From contig CAYWWY010000019.1 in assembly GCA_964462525.1 (NCBI GenBank), positions 1 to 23,203 of the forward strand: a stretch of DNA of 23,203 bases. Reading direction: 5' to 3'. Positions within the stretch are counted from its first letter, which is position 1. Each line of letters begins with the position of its first letter. Origin of the DNA: CAYWWY01 sp964462525 (GTDB lineage Bacteria; Thermotogota; Thermotogae; MWEM01). Below are positions 16,623-23,203 of the stretch, piece by piece. A program made the position numbers and the translations under genes. The notes below the pieces were generated by a model, which was given only the letters and a program-made list of their open reading frames with translations, was not told where the DNA came from and ran no database searches.

Positions 16623-17003
16623 GTGATCAGTTTTTCCGCAAAAAAGCGATCGGCGATAGTTGCGATATCACTTGCGATCATTCTGCTTGTGTTTTCGGGA
16701 ATATCCTCGATAATCATATTAAATATGACAGAAAGCGTCAGGAGCTTGATTGAAAAGGACGATGCTGTTTTGAGGTTTGAAAAAGAATATGGCCGAGTTG
16801 CCGTTTTATCGATGCTGAAAGCCTTCGAGAGTACAGAAGAGGATGGGGATTTTTCGTTTATTGCCAATCAATCTGTTCTTTCGTCCAGTCAAATTGAAGT
16901 AGTGGTAACAACGAAAATCGAACAACCGGATCCGGAAATGGTGATATCATTCATTGCTTCAACACAAAACCATCCCGCTGTTGAAGCAATTATATTCAAG
17001 TAG
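16623..17003 (+). CDS. PilX-like small membrane-anchored pilus protein
   Basis: 126 residues from a GTG start, with GGAAAGGAG five bases upstream. The N-terminus AKKRSAIVAISLAIILLVFSGISSIIILNMTESVRS is one basic stretch plus a hydrophobic helix, as in PilX_N proteins, which lack the glutamate at +5. The remaining ~85 residues are short. Typical PilX proteins with a DUF7305 domain carry it in the same chain; here the next gene encodes a DUF7305-like secreted protein separately. Position after the pilW-like gene fits pilX order. Confidence 0.7.
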   Translation: MISFSAKKRSAIVAISLAIILLVFSGISSIIILNMTESVRSLIEKDDAVLRFEKEYGRVAVLSMLKAFESTEEDGDFSFIANQSVLSSSQIEVVVTTKIEQPDPEMVISFIASTQNHPAVEAIIFK

Positions 17004-17042
17004 CGATCAATGCGCACAAGTCGTGCAAAGAGGTGAGCGGGG

Positions 17043-18350
17043 ATGAAAAGAATAGGCTTACTCGTATTATTTTCTCTATGGATCACGGTGAGTTTTGGTC
17101 TTCATAGTTTCTCATGGATCAGAGATTCTGGGACGACTTTTGTGGATATCTTCCCGCGGTTTCCACCAGATCCCAATTACTTCATGTCATTGCAATTATC
17201 AGGTCCCCCTCCAAAATATGTGATTGTATATGGGGAAACGTTAGATATTACAGGTAGTGCGGAGGTTATCGGTAATGTAGGCACGTTGAGTGGTACTCCT
17301 CCCGATACCCATGGAAAACCCGAAAGATTGAAAGGGTATTATGATCATGCTGCCGAGCCTCCCGTATGTTGCGTTTTCTGCTCGGTTCCTGGAAATCTGC
17401 CTGATGCTTTAGACCTGAATATTGGAAACAAAGAAATCCGAACAATTGCTCAAAATGCGCAAAGGGACAAAATTACTATTGGTAATGGCGGAGAGCTGAT
17501 TATCGACACCGGGCAATCGAGCGATATCTTGTACCTAAAGGTGAATGAACTATCCATAAAAGGTACTATGAGCGTAATTGGTTATGGACAGGCGATTTTG
17601 CATGTGGTAGATGATTGGGATTTGGATGGGATCATTAAGACTGCGGTTGATCCATCTCAACTTACCATCATCTTTTCTGGTTCATCCTTTTCCACCCAAG
17701 GAGGGATTGTTTCAGGGATGTTGTGTTTCGAGGACACCGTTCGTGAGGTTACCATTAACGGGAACTTCCAATTAACGGGAGCCTTGTCCGCCCCAGAGGC
17801 AGATTTTAAGATTAATGGCACCATTAAGATTACTCAGTGGTTTTATGGGAAAACCTTCGATATCAGTGGAAACGCCACAGTCATCGATACGCCCTTTAGT
17901 GGAACTGCTCCAGATTACAGGGTTTCGTACGGTTCATTCTATGTCCTGCCGGAAGGAGCAAGCAATCGCCACTTTGATAGCAGCGGCCATGATCTGAGTC
18001 AAGGTTTTCCGATAATTTTTGAAGACAGTCCAATGGATTCTCTGTTCTTTCGTCTGACAAAACTATGGAAAGAAGAACGGCACTGGAATCTGGCGGATGT
18101 ATGGTCTGGGCAAGGGTATTCGATGGATTACCAGCATTGTTTCACCGGCGATCCAAACGACCCTGGCTCAGCCATTCGAGCGCTTTATTTATACGCGACA
18201 ACGTATGATCAGGCAATTCGGATAGAGAACCGATCCAAATGGGAGCTGATCATCGGATCTCGTATATGGGGATATGGAGAAGTCGATCCTTTTTCCATCC
18301 CCCCGTTTTCGACAGCTGTTTTTTTGCAGGGTGAATGGGAAATCGAATAA
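17043..18350 (+). CDS. Secreted DUF7305-like protein of the pilus cluster
   Basis: 435 residues with a cleavable signal peptide (MKRIGLLVLFSLWITVSFG). The mature start HSFSWIRDSGTTFVDIFP matches those of two other secreted proteins nearby. Residues ~140-290 alternate short beta repeats (ITIGNGGELIIDTG, LYLKVNELSIKGTMSVIGYG, LTIIFSGSSFSTQGG, VTINGNFQLTGALSAPEADF), the pattern of DUF7305 in pilus-associated PilX-type proteins. A CCVFC cluster lies at residues 109-113, with two further cysteines later, which is unusual for an exported protein of this type. The last ~140 residues are unassigned. AGAGGTGAGCGGGG precedes the ATG. Confidence 0.75.
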   Translation: MKRIGLLVLFSLWITVSFGLHSFSWIRDSGTTFVDIFPRFPPDPNYFMSLQLSGPPPKYVIVYGETLDITGSAEVIGNVGTLSGTPPDTHGKPERLKGYYDHAAEPPVCCVFCSVPGNLPDALDLNIGNKEIRTIAQNAQRDKITIGNGGELIIDTGQSSDILYLKVNELSIKGTMSVIGYGQAILHVVDDWDLDGIIKTAVDPSQLTIIFSGSSFSTQGGIVSGMLCFEDTVREVTINGNFQLTGALSAPEADFKINGTIKITQWFYGKTFDISGNATVIDTPFSGTAPDYRVSYGSFYVLPEGASNRHFDSSGHDLSQGFPIIFEDSPMDSLFFRLTKLWKEERHWNLADVWSGQGYSMDYQHCFTGDPNDPGSAIRALYLYATTYDQAIRIENRSKWELIIGSRIWGYGEVDPFSIPPFSTAVFLQGEWEIE

Positions 18351-18422
18351 AACGCTTTATAAACCCCAATGACGAAAAGTATTTCCATAAAAAGGTGATA
18401 TACATCTTAGGAGGGATAAACA

Positions 18423-21400
18423 ATGGGAAAAAAAGTTGGCGTGATTGTTTCTATTCTTCTGATTTTGGCCACGGTTCTTTCCGCTGCATATTCAGGGTTT
18501 TACTGGGCGAGGCAAAGCGAAGGTACGACGCTGCAACCCTTTGCTTATCCTGAAGAGTATATCCCCAACCCGAACAATTGGGCAGTGTTCGCAACTGGGG
18601 GGAATGATTCGAACAATCCAGCGGGTGAGTATGATTTTTCCGGACAAGGTCAAGGGGGAGGAATTCATCAACACTCAGAAAATGACGGAGGAAAGGTGGG
18701 GACCAATGCAAAAGCTAAGATTCCTGGCCATCCCCGTGATCGAGCCCCCGTCCGTTTAGGAAATGACAATGCGACGATTACGCCTGCTTCCAATTTCTAC
18801 TTTGGATTTGGGACCGGAGATAAAGGAGATTTGGTAAGCGGTCCCGGACAAGGACAAGGCCAAGGGCAACCACACCAGCAAGCAATAGAATTCGCATCAA
18901 ACGCAAAAATCAACACAGCATACCAAACATTTGATACTACATTTAGCTGGCGCGACTTTTCAGCCCCTTCATATAAAAACCTCTTTGATCAATACCATGC
19001 AATCCCGCCGTCACTTGGTACGGGGTATTATCCAAACCTCAGAATTGAATCGGGAGAAACCAGAAACATAACAGTTAATGATGATGATATCATAATTTTA
19101 GCAGATACTTTGTTTATCCATAACAATGGGAAGCTTTCTATCACCAGAAATGGAAATGGGCGGTTGTTCATTCTCGTAACAACTTCTATCACTTCACAAT
19201 CTGGTGGTGGAACAATATCAATTGCCACAAATGGCGCGACACTCTCTTATGACAATCGATCCTTCCTTTTTTACAATGGAACCGACGGGTTTCCTAATAA
19301 TCGAACATTCAATCTCAATTTTCCCGGGATTATCTATTTGTATGCGAACGATTTTTATTTTGATTCAAATATTGGAGGAGTCGTCTCCCGCGGTCAGAAG
19401 ATTCGTTCGAGTGGCAACTCAACAATAGATTCATTGGTTTACGCCCCTCTTGCTGACTTTGATTTTCGTGGAAATGCCTCTATCAACGGCGGAACGGTCA
19501 TCGCCAAGAACATCGAACTGAATGGGAATGGAGGAATCCAATACAAGTTAATGCCTATCCCTCTTCCCCGGATTCCCGATCCCAAACAGCAAATTCCGAC
19601 AGAGTGGGCAGTATTTTCGATTGGAGGAAGAATTGAATTGACAGGGTCCTCTTCAATCGTATCTCACAATCCCAGCAACATTCTAGGGGGCATAGGCACG
19701 AATGCCAGTGGGTTTATGAATAATGAGTATCCGATAACTCTCGGACAAGGCCCTGAATCTGTGATTACTCCCTGCAGCAATGTTTTCTTTGGTCCCAACG
19801 CTATTCGCGCAGAGATGGTAGGGCATATCAATTATGGTGAAGAAGCTCAAGCGAGACGCGCGTGTTTACGGGATAACGCGGGAATAAACCCAAATATCGA
19901 GATGTTTTTTGTACCGAGTTGGTTAAATTTCGAAACTCCGGGTGAACTCCAATTGCCCAACCGAGGAACGTTTTCTGCTGGATGGTCAGGCGGACCATTT
20001 GCAATGGATCACTCTGATTCAGGCTACTATGATTTGTTTGAAGTGATCAGCAACCTAACAATAAGAGTATATGATGACGATATCATTATCCATACCAACA
20101 AACTCAGGGTAACCGGAACATCCAGTCCTCCGGATATTCGCGTGGAGCGCCATGGTTCGGGAAGGGTATTCATCCTAGTAAATAGCGAGTTGGAATTGAT
20201 ACAAAATGCCCGGATCTACTCTTACGATTCTTCCGGTTCACAAATCCCTTATGATGAGAATCTATTCCTTTTTTACAACGGGACTTCTTCTTTAATGGGG
20301 GTACCCCAGTTCGAATTTTCAGGATTATTCTACGTCAAACAAGCGAATATCCAGATTGGTGGATCCACTCGGGTAACCGGGTTGGTTTCTCTCCATGACA
20401 CAGTCACGGTATCAGGAGCAGGATTTGCCTCACAATTTGTCTACGCGCCCAACGCAGCGATCACCATTGAGAACGGGGCTGAAATCCATGGTGTTGTAAT
20501 AGGGAATAGCTTACATCTTTTGGGTGATGGACTGATCCGATATAGAATTGTGGCTATCCCCATTCCAGAGATCCCTGAATACACAGGTAGTATCGGATCT
20601 GTTGCTCTTGTTGCTGCGGGCTTGTCAGGTATATACACGTCAGACGATGGAGAAAATTGGACAAAAAGACAAGTTCAAGGATGGGTGCCATGGCATACAA
20701 GGGCAATTTCTTCCAACGATCAGGGGTATGTTATCCTTGGTGCCTGGAGTGGCGGCGGGTTAATCAATTCTGTTGATGGAATTTCATGGATTTCCAGTCA
20801 ACTAACTGGATCCAGTGTCTATGATGTGATTTGGGCTAACAATATGTATGTAGCTGTTGGGGAATGGGGTCGAGAAGCCATCCGATGGTCATATGACGGG
20901 CTGACCTGGCACCACCGATCATCCCATTCCGGTGGTGATCTCTATGGGGTTGCTTGGGGAAATGGGAGGTTTGTGGCTGTAGGGGATTATGGATCGGGCG
21001 GAGCATATTGGTCAACAAATGGTACAGATTGGAATTCTGTTACTACCTCGGGAAATGTTTTCCGAAGTGTCGCGTTCGGAAATGGGCACTTTATCAAGGT
21101 AGGAGATGGAAGAATCCGGTACTCAACAAATGGAATCACATGGGAAAATACCCATGAGTATTCAAGCTCTGACCGCAACCTCAATAAAATAGTCTGGAAC
21201 GGGAACCTATTTGTGGCAGTCGGACCCAATGGGAGAATTCTTATTTCGCCTACTGGGATAACGGGTGGTTCTTGGAGTCAAGTATCTTCCGGGACAAGCA
21301 GAGAATTAAAGGATGTCACATGGTCAAGCGGATTAGGGGCATTCTTTGTTGTTGGAAACGATGTAATCTTGAAATCCACAAATGGTATAAATTGGGACGT

Positions 21401-21464
21401 GATCACTCCCATAGACACGGAAACTGGCGCAAGCCTTTCCCTAGATTTGGAGGCAGTTCGTTAG
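18423..21464 (+). CDS. Large secreted protein: two DUF7305-like modules plus a seven-repeat beta-propeller
   Basis: 1013 residues. TAGGAGGG precedes the ATG and a signal peptide (VGVIVSILLILATVLSA) follows. The mature start YSGFYWARQSEGTTLQPF shares the motif of the neighbouring secreted proteins. Two similar modules follow. Module 1 spans about 51-388 (NNWAVFATGG ... YKLMPIPLPRIPDP) and module 2 about 393-720 (TEWAVFSIGG ... YRIVAIPIPEIPEY). Each contains a DUF7305-like beta-repeat region with VYAPLADFDFRGNASI or VYAPNAAITIENGAEI. Module 1 includes Gly-Gln repeats. Residues ~722-1000 hold seven repeats of the form V-W-NGxFVAVG...YSTNGxxW, a likely seven-bladed propeller. It is proposed as a pilus-tip or surface adhesin, by position and architecture; not proven. 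Confidence 0.85.
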   Translation: MGKKVGVIVSILLILATVLSAAYSGFYWARQSEGTTLQPFAYPEEYIPNPNNWAVFATGGNDSNNPAGEYDFSGQGQGGGIHQHSENDGGKVGTNAKAKIPGHPRDRAPVRLGNDNATITPASNFYFGFGTGDKGDLVSGPGQGQGQGQPHQQAIEFASNAKINTAYQTFDTTFSWRDFSAPSYKNLFDQYHAIPPSLGTGYYPNLRIESGETRNITVNDDDIIILADTLFIHNNGKLSITRNGNGRLFILVTTSITSQSGGGTISIATNGATLSYDNRSFLFYNGTDGFPNNRTFNLNFPGIIYLYANDFYFDSNIGGVVSRGQKIRSSGNSTIDSLVYAPLADFDFRGNASINGGTVIAKNIELNGNGGIQYKLMPIPLPRIPDPKQQIPTEWAVFSIGGRIELTGSSSIVSHNPSNILGGIGTNASGFMNNEYPITLGQGPESVITPCSNVFFGPNAIRAEMVGHINYGEEAQARRACLRDNAGINPNIEMFFVPSWLNFETPGELQLPNRGTFSAGWSGGPFAMDHSDSGYYDLFEVISNLTIRVYDDDIIIHTNKLRVTGTSSPPDIRVERHGSGRVFILVNSELELIQNARIYSYDSSGSQIPYDENLFLFYNGTSSLMGVPQFEFSGLFYVKQANIQIGGSTRVTGLVSLHDTVTVSGAGFASQFVYAPNAAITIENGAEIHGVVIGNSLHLLGDGLIRYRIVAIPIPEIPEYTGSIGSVALVAAGLSGIYTSDDGENWTKRQVQGWVPWHTRAISSNDQGYVILGAWSGGGLINSVDGISWISSQLTGSSVYDVIWANNMYVAVGEWGREAIRWSYDGLTWHHRSSHSGGDLYGVAWGNGRFVAVGDYGSGGAYWSTNGTDWNSVTTSGNVFRSVAFGNGHFIKVGDGRIRYSTNGITWENTHEYSSSDRNLNKIVWNGNLFVAVGPNGRILISPTGITGGSWSQVSSGTSRELKDVTWSSGLGAFFVVGNDVILKSTNGINWDVITPIDTETGASLSLDLEAVR

Positions 21465-21542
21465 AAAGATTTTCCTTTTGCAACCTGACATTTGAATCCC
21501 TTTTCTATAGAATATCTAAAAGGACAAAGATAACATAAGCAT

Positions 21543-21570
21543 GGCCGGCATAAAAAAGCCGGCCGTTTTT
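21543..21570 (+). terminator. Intrinsic terminator of the pilus operon
   Basis: GGCCGGC (21543-21549) pairs perfectly with GCCGGCC (21558-21564) around an eight-base A-rich loop. Five T residues follow after one G. It is 79 bases after the stop of the large secreted protein. The minus strand has no T run after the stem, so it serves mainly the plus-strand operon, although it lies between convergent genes. Confidence 0.75.
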
Positions 21571-21611
21571 ATAAGGGATGGCCTATATGAACTGATCCAA
21601 CAAACCAACCA

Positions 21612-22553
21612 TTAAAAGACGGTTCGGGCAACGCGGAATCCCAGACGGAAGATCTTGTCCGAAGGCACGCGATAGAACCGTCCAGCGACCCGGCAGTCTT
21701 GGGATCCAAAGATCCAGCTTCCTCCGCGTATCACGCGGGTATGACCGGAAATAGCGCCGATCGGATTGGTCTTGCTCTCTTCCGTGTAGGGGCCGTACCA
21801 ATCATGGCACCACTCCCATAGGTTTCCGCTCATATCGTACACCCCAAGCTCGTTGGGTTGCAACGATCCCACCGGTTGGGGCGACATCCCTTCGATTCCG
21901 GACGAACCGTGGCTGCTGTAATCCGATCCCATCCCGGTGGAGGTGTATCGGTATTCTCCAGAGTTTCCCGAATACCATCCTACGGTATCGAGATCGTCGG
22001 TTCCCGAGAAGAGAAACCGCGGAGGGATCGGCAAGGCGTTATGACCGCCCGAGGCAGCGTACTCCCATTCGGATTCTGTTGGGAGACGGTATCCAACGAC
22101 TTGAGTGATGTCTGTGGCCATTGCTCCAAATGAATCGAGAAGCATCCCTTTAGAGTCATATGCAGGGGGAATCCCTTCTTGTTGGCTCAACCAGTTGCAA
22201 TACTCGATCGCATCCCACCAACTAACCAAAATCACGGGTTGATCGCCCCGGCCCCACCCGTGATCTTTCGGTTTCACCTTTTCCAAGGCCAGGCAGAACA
22301 AATCATATTCCTCAAAGGTTATCTCATATCGACCAATCCAGTAATCGTAGGTCAGAGTTACCGAGTGAACAGGTCGGCATCCGTTCCAAAGGTCTCCTAC
22401 TTCATCTCCCATCTCGAAGCGCCCAGCTTGGACAAGAACCATATCGGGAAAAACCGGGTCAATCGTTTCTCTCATAAAACCAAATCCGTTCGCAAACATC
22501 AAAAAACCCACAACCAAGATCATTGCTTTCCCCAACGGGATGAAGCGAATCAT
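21612..22553 (-). CDS. SUMF1/formylglycine-enzyme-like domain protein, secreted or membrane-anchored
   Basis: 313 residues from the ATG at 22553. The upstream in-frame region to 22631 is open, but the ATG gives a clean hydrophobic signal or anchor (MIRFIPLGKAMILVVGFLMF) and has GGTGG and GAGGAAAGG upstream. The SUMF1 domain shows MVLVQAGRFEMGDEVGD, YEITFEEY, PVILVSWWDAIEYCNWLS, YRLPTESEWEYAASGG, NELGVYDMSGNLWEWCHDWY, RVIRGGSWIF and RLGFRVAR. In active formylglycine-generating enzymes two cysteines follow the RGGS motif. Here the first is replaced by Phe and only the second (SQDC) is left, so true formylglycine synthesis is unlikely. Many bacterial relatives are non-catalytic or bind ligands. 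Its role here is unknown. It converges with the pilus operon. Confidence 0.88.
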   Translation of the reverse strand: MIRFIPLGKAMILVVGFLMFANGFGFMRETIDPVFPDMVLVQAGRFEMGDEVGDLWNGCRPVHSVTLTYDYWIGRYEITFEEYDLFCLALEKVKPKDHGWGRGDQPVILVSWWDAIEYCNWLSQQEGIPPAYDSKGMLLDSFGAMATDITQVVGYRLPTESEWEYAASGGHNALPIPPRFLFSGTDDLDTVGWYSGNSGEYRYTSTGMGSDYSSHGSSGIEGMSPQPVGSLQPNELGVYDMSGNLWEWCHDWYGPYTEESKTNPIGAISGHTRVIRGGSWIFGSQDCRVAGRFYRVPSDKIFRLGFRVARTVF

Positions 22554-22612
22554 GATAACCACCGTACCTTTCCTCGAGAAGGAATCCCCTCGTTCCGAAC
22601 CTTCAGTAACCG

Positions 22613-22621
22613 ATTGTATCA
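22613..22621 (-). promoter_or_regulatory. Possible extended -10 element for the SUMF1-like gene
   Basis: On the minus strand TGATACAAT gives TACAAT at 22618-22613 with the TGn extension. This is about 55 bases before the proposed ATG at 22553. No clear -35 is seen. Confidence 0.35.
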
Positions 22622-22728
22622 CAGATACCACTGAATTGGTTTGATTACAAGTTGTCGCGTTTGGGATTCTTCAACCAAAACAGGACAAGATGGAATTTAC
22701 TCAGAGAGCACAGAATAAAAGGGGTTCG

Positions 22729-22737
22729 TGATATAAT
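22729..22737 (+). promoter_or_regulatory. Possible extended -10 element at the start of the HTH gene
   Basis: TGATATAAT (TATAAT at 22732-22737) is a perfect extended -10 sequence. It lies only a few bases before the first ATG of the HTH gene, so if it is used the message would have almost no leader and start at about 22744. It could also be chance in AT-rich sequence. Confidence 0.3.
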
Positions 22738-22742
22738 TGAAT

Positions 22743-23087
22743 ATGATCCAAATGGAAACACGACAGGTGGTTCCGAGATCGTTCACTCCGCAAAAGGTTG
22801 ATATTTTTTTCGACCAATCCCACACACAACTCTTGTCTACGCTGATTGCCAACCAATTGATCCATGTCATGGATCGGCTGATTTGCCAAGCCCATCCTGA
22901 TCACGTTCTTTCAGTAGAAGCGTATGCAAGTCAAGTGAAAAAGAAACCCGAAACAGTCCGCAAGATGATTGAAAGGAAGCAAATCATTGCTTTCAAACCC
23001 AAAGGGAGATGGGAGATCTTTCCCCACGATCTCCCTTTGGTTCTGTGTTTGTATTTTCTTTCTTACTCCGAACTAGCCTTACTTTAA
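22743..23087 (+). CDS. Small excisionase/MerR-type HTH DNA-binding protein
   Basis: 114 residues from the ATG at 22743; a TTG at 22737 and an ATG at 22752 are alternatives, and no clear ribosome binding site decides. Residues ~58-100 read LSVEAYASQVKKKPETVRK followed by MIERKQIIAFKPKGRWEIF and PHDL, the classic HTH_17/excisionase winged-helix pattern (LSVxEAAxxLxVSPxTVRxxIxxGxLxAFKxGGRWRI). After PHDL the C-terminus (PLVLCLYFLSYSELALL) is hydrophobic and not typical. A 12-bp inverted repeat at the DNA level (22999-23010 with 23029-23040) spans the end of the HTH region. The protein could be a regulator, or a recombination factor left from a mobile element. Confidence 0.7.
   Translation: MIQMETRQVVPRSFTPQKVDIFFDQSHTQLLSTLIANQLIHVMDRLICQAHPDHVLSVEAYASQVKKKPETVRKMIERKQIIAFKPKGRWEIFPHDLPLVLCLYFLSYSELALL
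22999..23040. repeat. 12-bp inverted repeat inside the HTH gene's 3' end
   Basis: CCAAAGGGAGAT (22999-23010) is a perfect inverted match to ATCTCCCTTTGG (23029-23040), with an 18-base loop and a T-rich stretch after it. GGGAGAT is also repeated in tandem (23004-23010 and 23011-23017), so an alternative hairpin with an 11-base loop is possible. It may act as a terminator or be the mark of a local inverted duplication. Confidence 0.6.
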
Positions 23088-23161
23088 GAAAACATTCATC
23101 GGAGCAAGGGCGGCAATTTGATCCCGAAATCAACGGAGTGCATTGTATGAGGGAGGTACAT

Positions 23162-23203
23162 GTGTTTCAGAGAAGATATTATCGGGTTATATTGGGGAAA
23201 GCA
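23162..23203 (+). CDS. Start of an unfinished gene, possibly restriction-endonuclease-like
   Basis: GGGAGGT (23151-23157) is placed four bases before a GTG start. The 14 codons up to the window end read MFQRRYYRVILGKA. This resembles from memory the N-terminus of Mrr-like restriction endonuclease family proteins (YYRVMLGKxSxxAEEC), but 14 residues are too few to be sure. An ATG two bases earlier (23160) is in another frame and is too close to the ribosome binding site. Confidence 0.45.
   Translation, partial: MFQRRYYRVILGKA

Noticed and set aside
18650..18870. Gly-Gln-coding repeats considered as a phase-variable simple repeat
   Set aside because: The units are six bases long, so slippage keeps the frame, and they are degenerate.
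1..23203. tRNA, rRNA or CRISPR array
   Set aside because: No tRNA-like arm pattern or regularly spaced repeat was noticed by eye; a tRNAscan or CRISPR search was not possible.

Overview
The window looks like a bacterial chromosome segment of moderate GC. It has strong AGGAGG-type ribosome binding sites and extended -10 promoters. The organism cannot be fixed from sequence alone. A sugar-binding protein without a lipobox, large secreted proteins, carbohydrate-transport genes, type IV pilus genes, SUMF1-like proteins and AAA/PD-(D/E)XK fusion proteins suggest a fermentative diderm or toga-type bacterium (Thermotogota-like or another deep lineage). This is inference only.

Layout. (1) Positions 1-3302 hold two different AAA ATPase/PD-(D/E)XK nuclease-fold fusion genes. 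The first is cut by the window edge. Between them lie an intrinsic terminator and a collapsed remnant of a REP-associated (Y1/HUH) transposase. (2) Positions 3303-4014 are a long spacer with a perfect 16-bp palindrome and an extended -10 promoter. (3) Positions 4015-12970 are a five-gene carbohydrate operon: a GH94 phosphorylase, a secreted 1191-residue PF10091/GH144-like glucanase with a triplicated N-terminal domain and a C-terminal CBM9, a solute-binding protein, and two ABC permeases. A strong hairpin terminator sits between the binding protein and the permeases. No ABC ATPase is present. The likely scheme is extracellular cleavage of a beta-glucan (beta-1,2-glucan is a reasonable first guess), import of oligosaccharides, and phosphorolysis in the cytoplasm. 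(4) Positions 13249-21464 hold a secreted beta-sandwich-type protein followed by a type IV pilus minor-pilin cluster. The cluster has three prepilin-like proteins, a PilX-like membrane protein, a secreted DUF7305-like protein, and a 1013-residue secreted protein with two DUF7305-like modules and a seven-repeat beta-propeller. It resembles a fimU/pilV/pilW/pilX/pilY1 locus in which the tip protein has been replaced by an unrelated propeller protein. It ends in a clear terminator. (5) Positions 21612-23203 hold a SUMF1-like protein on the minus strand that lacks one of the two formylglycine-enzyme cysteines, a divergent small excisionase-type HTH protein whose 3' end carries a 12-bp inverted repeat, and the first 14 codons of a further gene.

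The two strongest candidates for undescribed biology are the PilY1-like replacement pilus cluster and the triplicated domain of the secreted glucanase. Shorter points of interest are the promoter region at 14463-14572, the transposase relic, and traces of eroded genes on the minus strand in the spacers.
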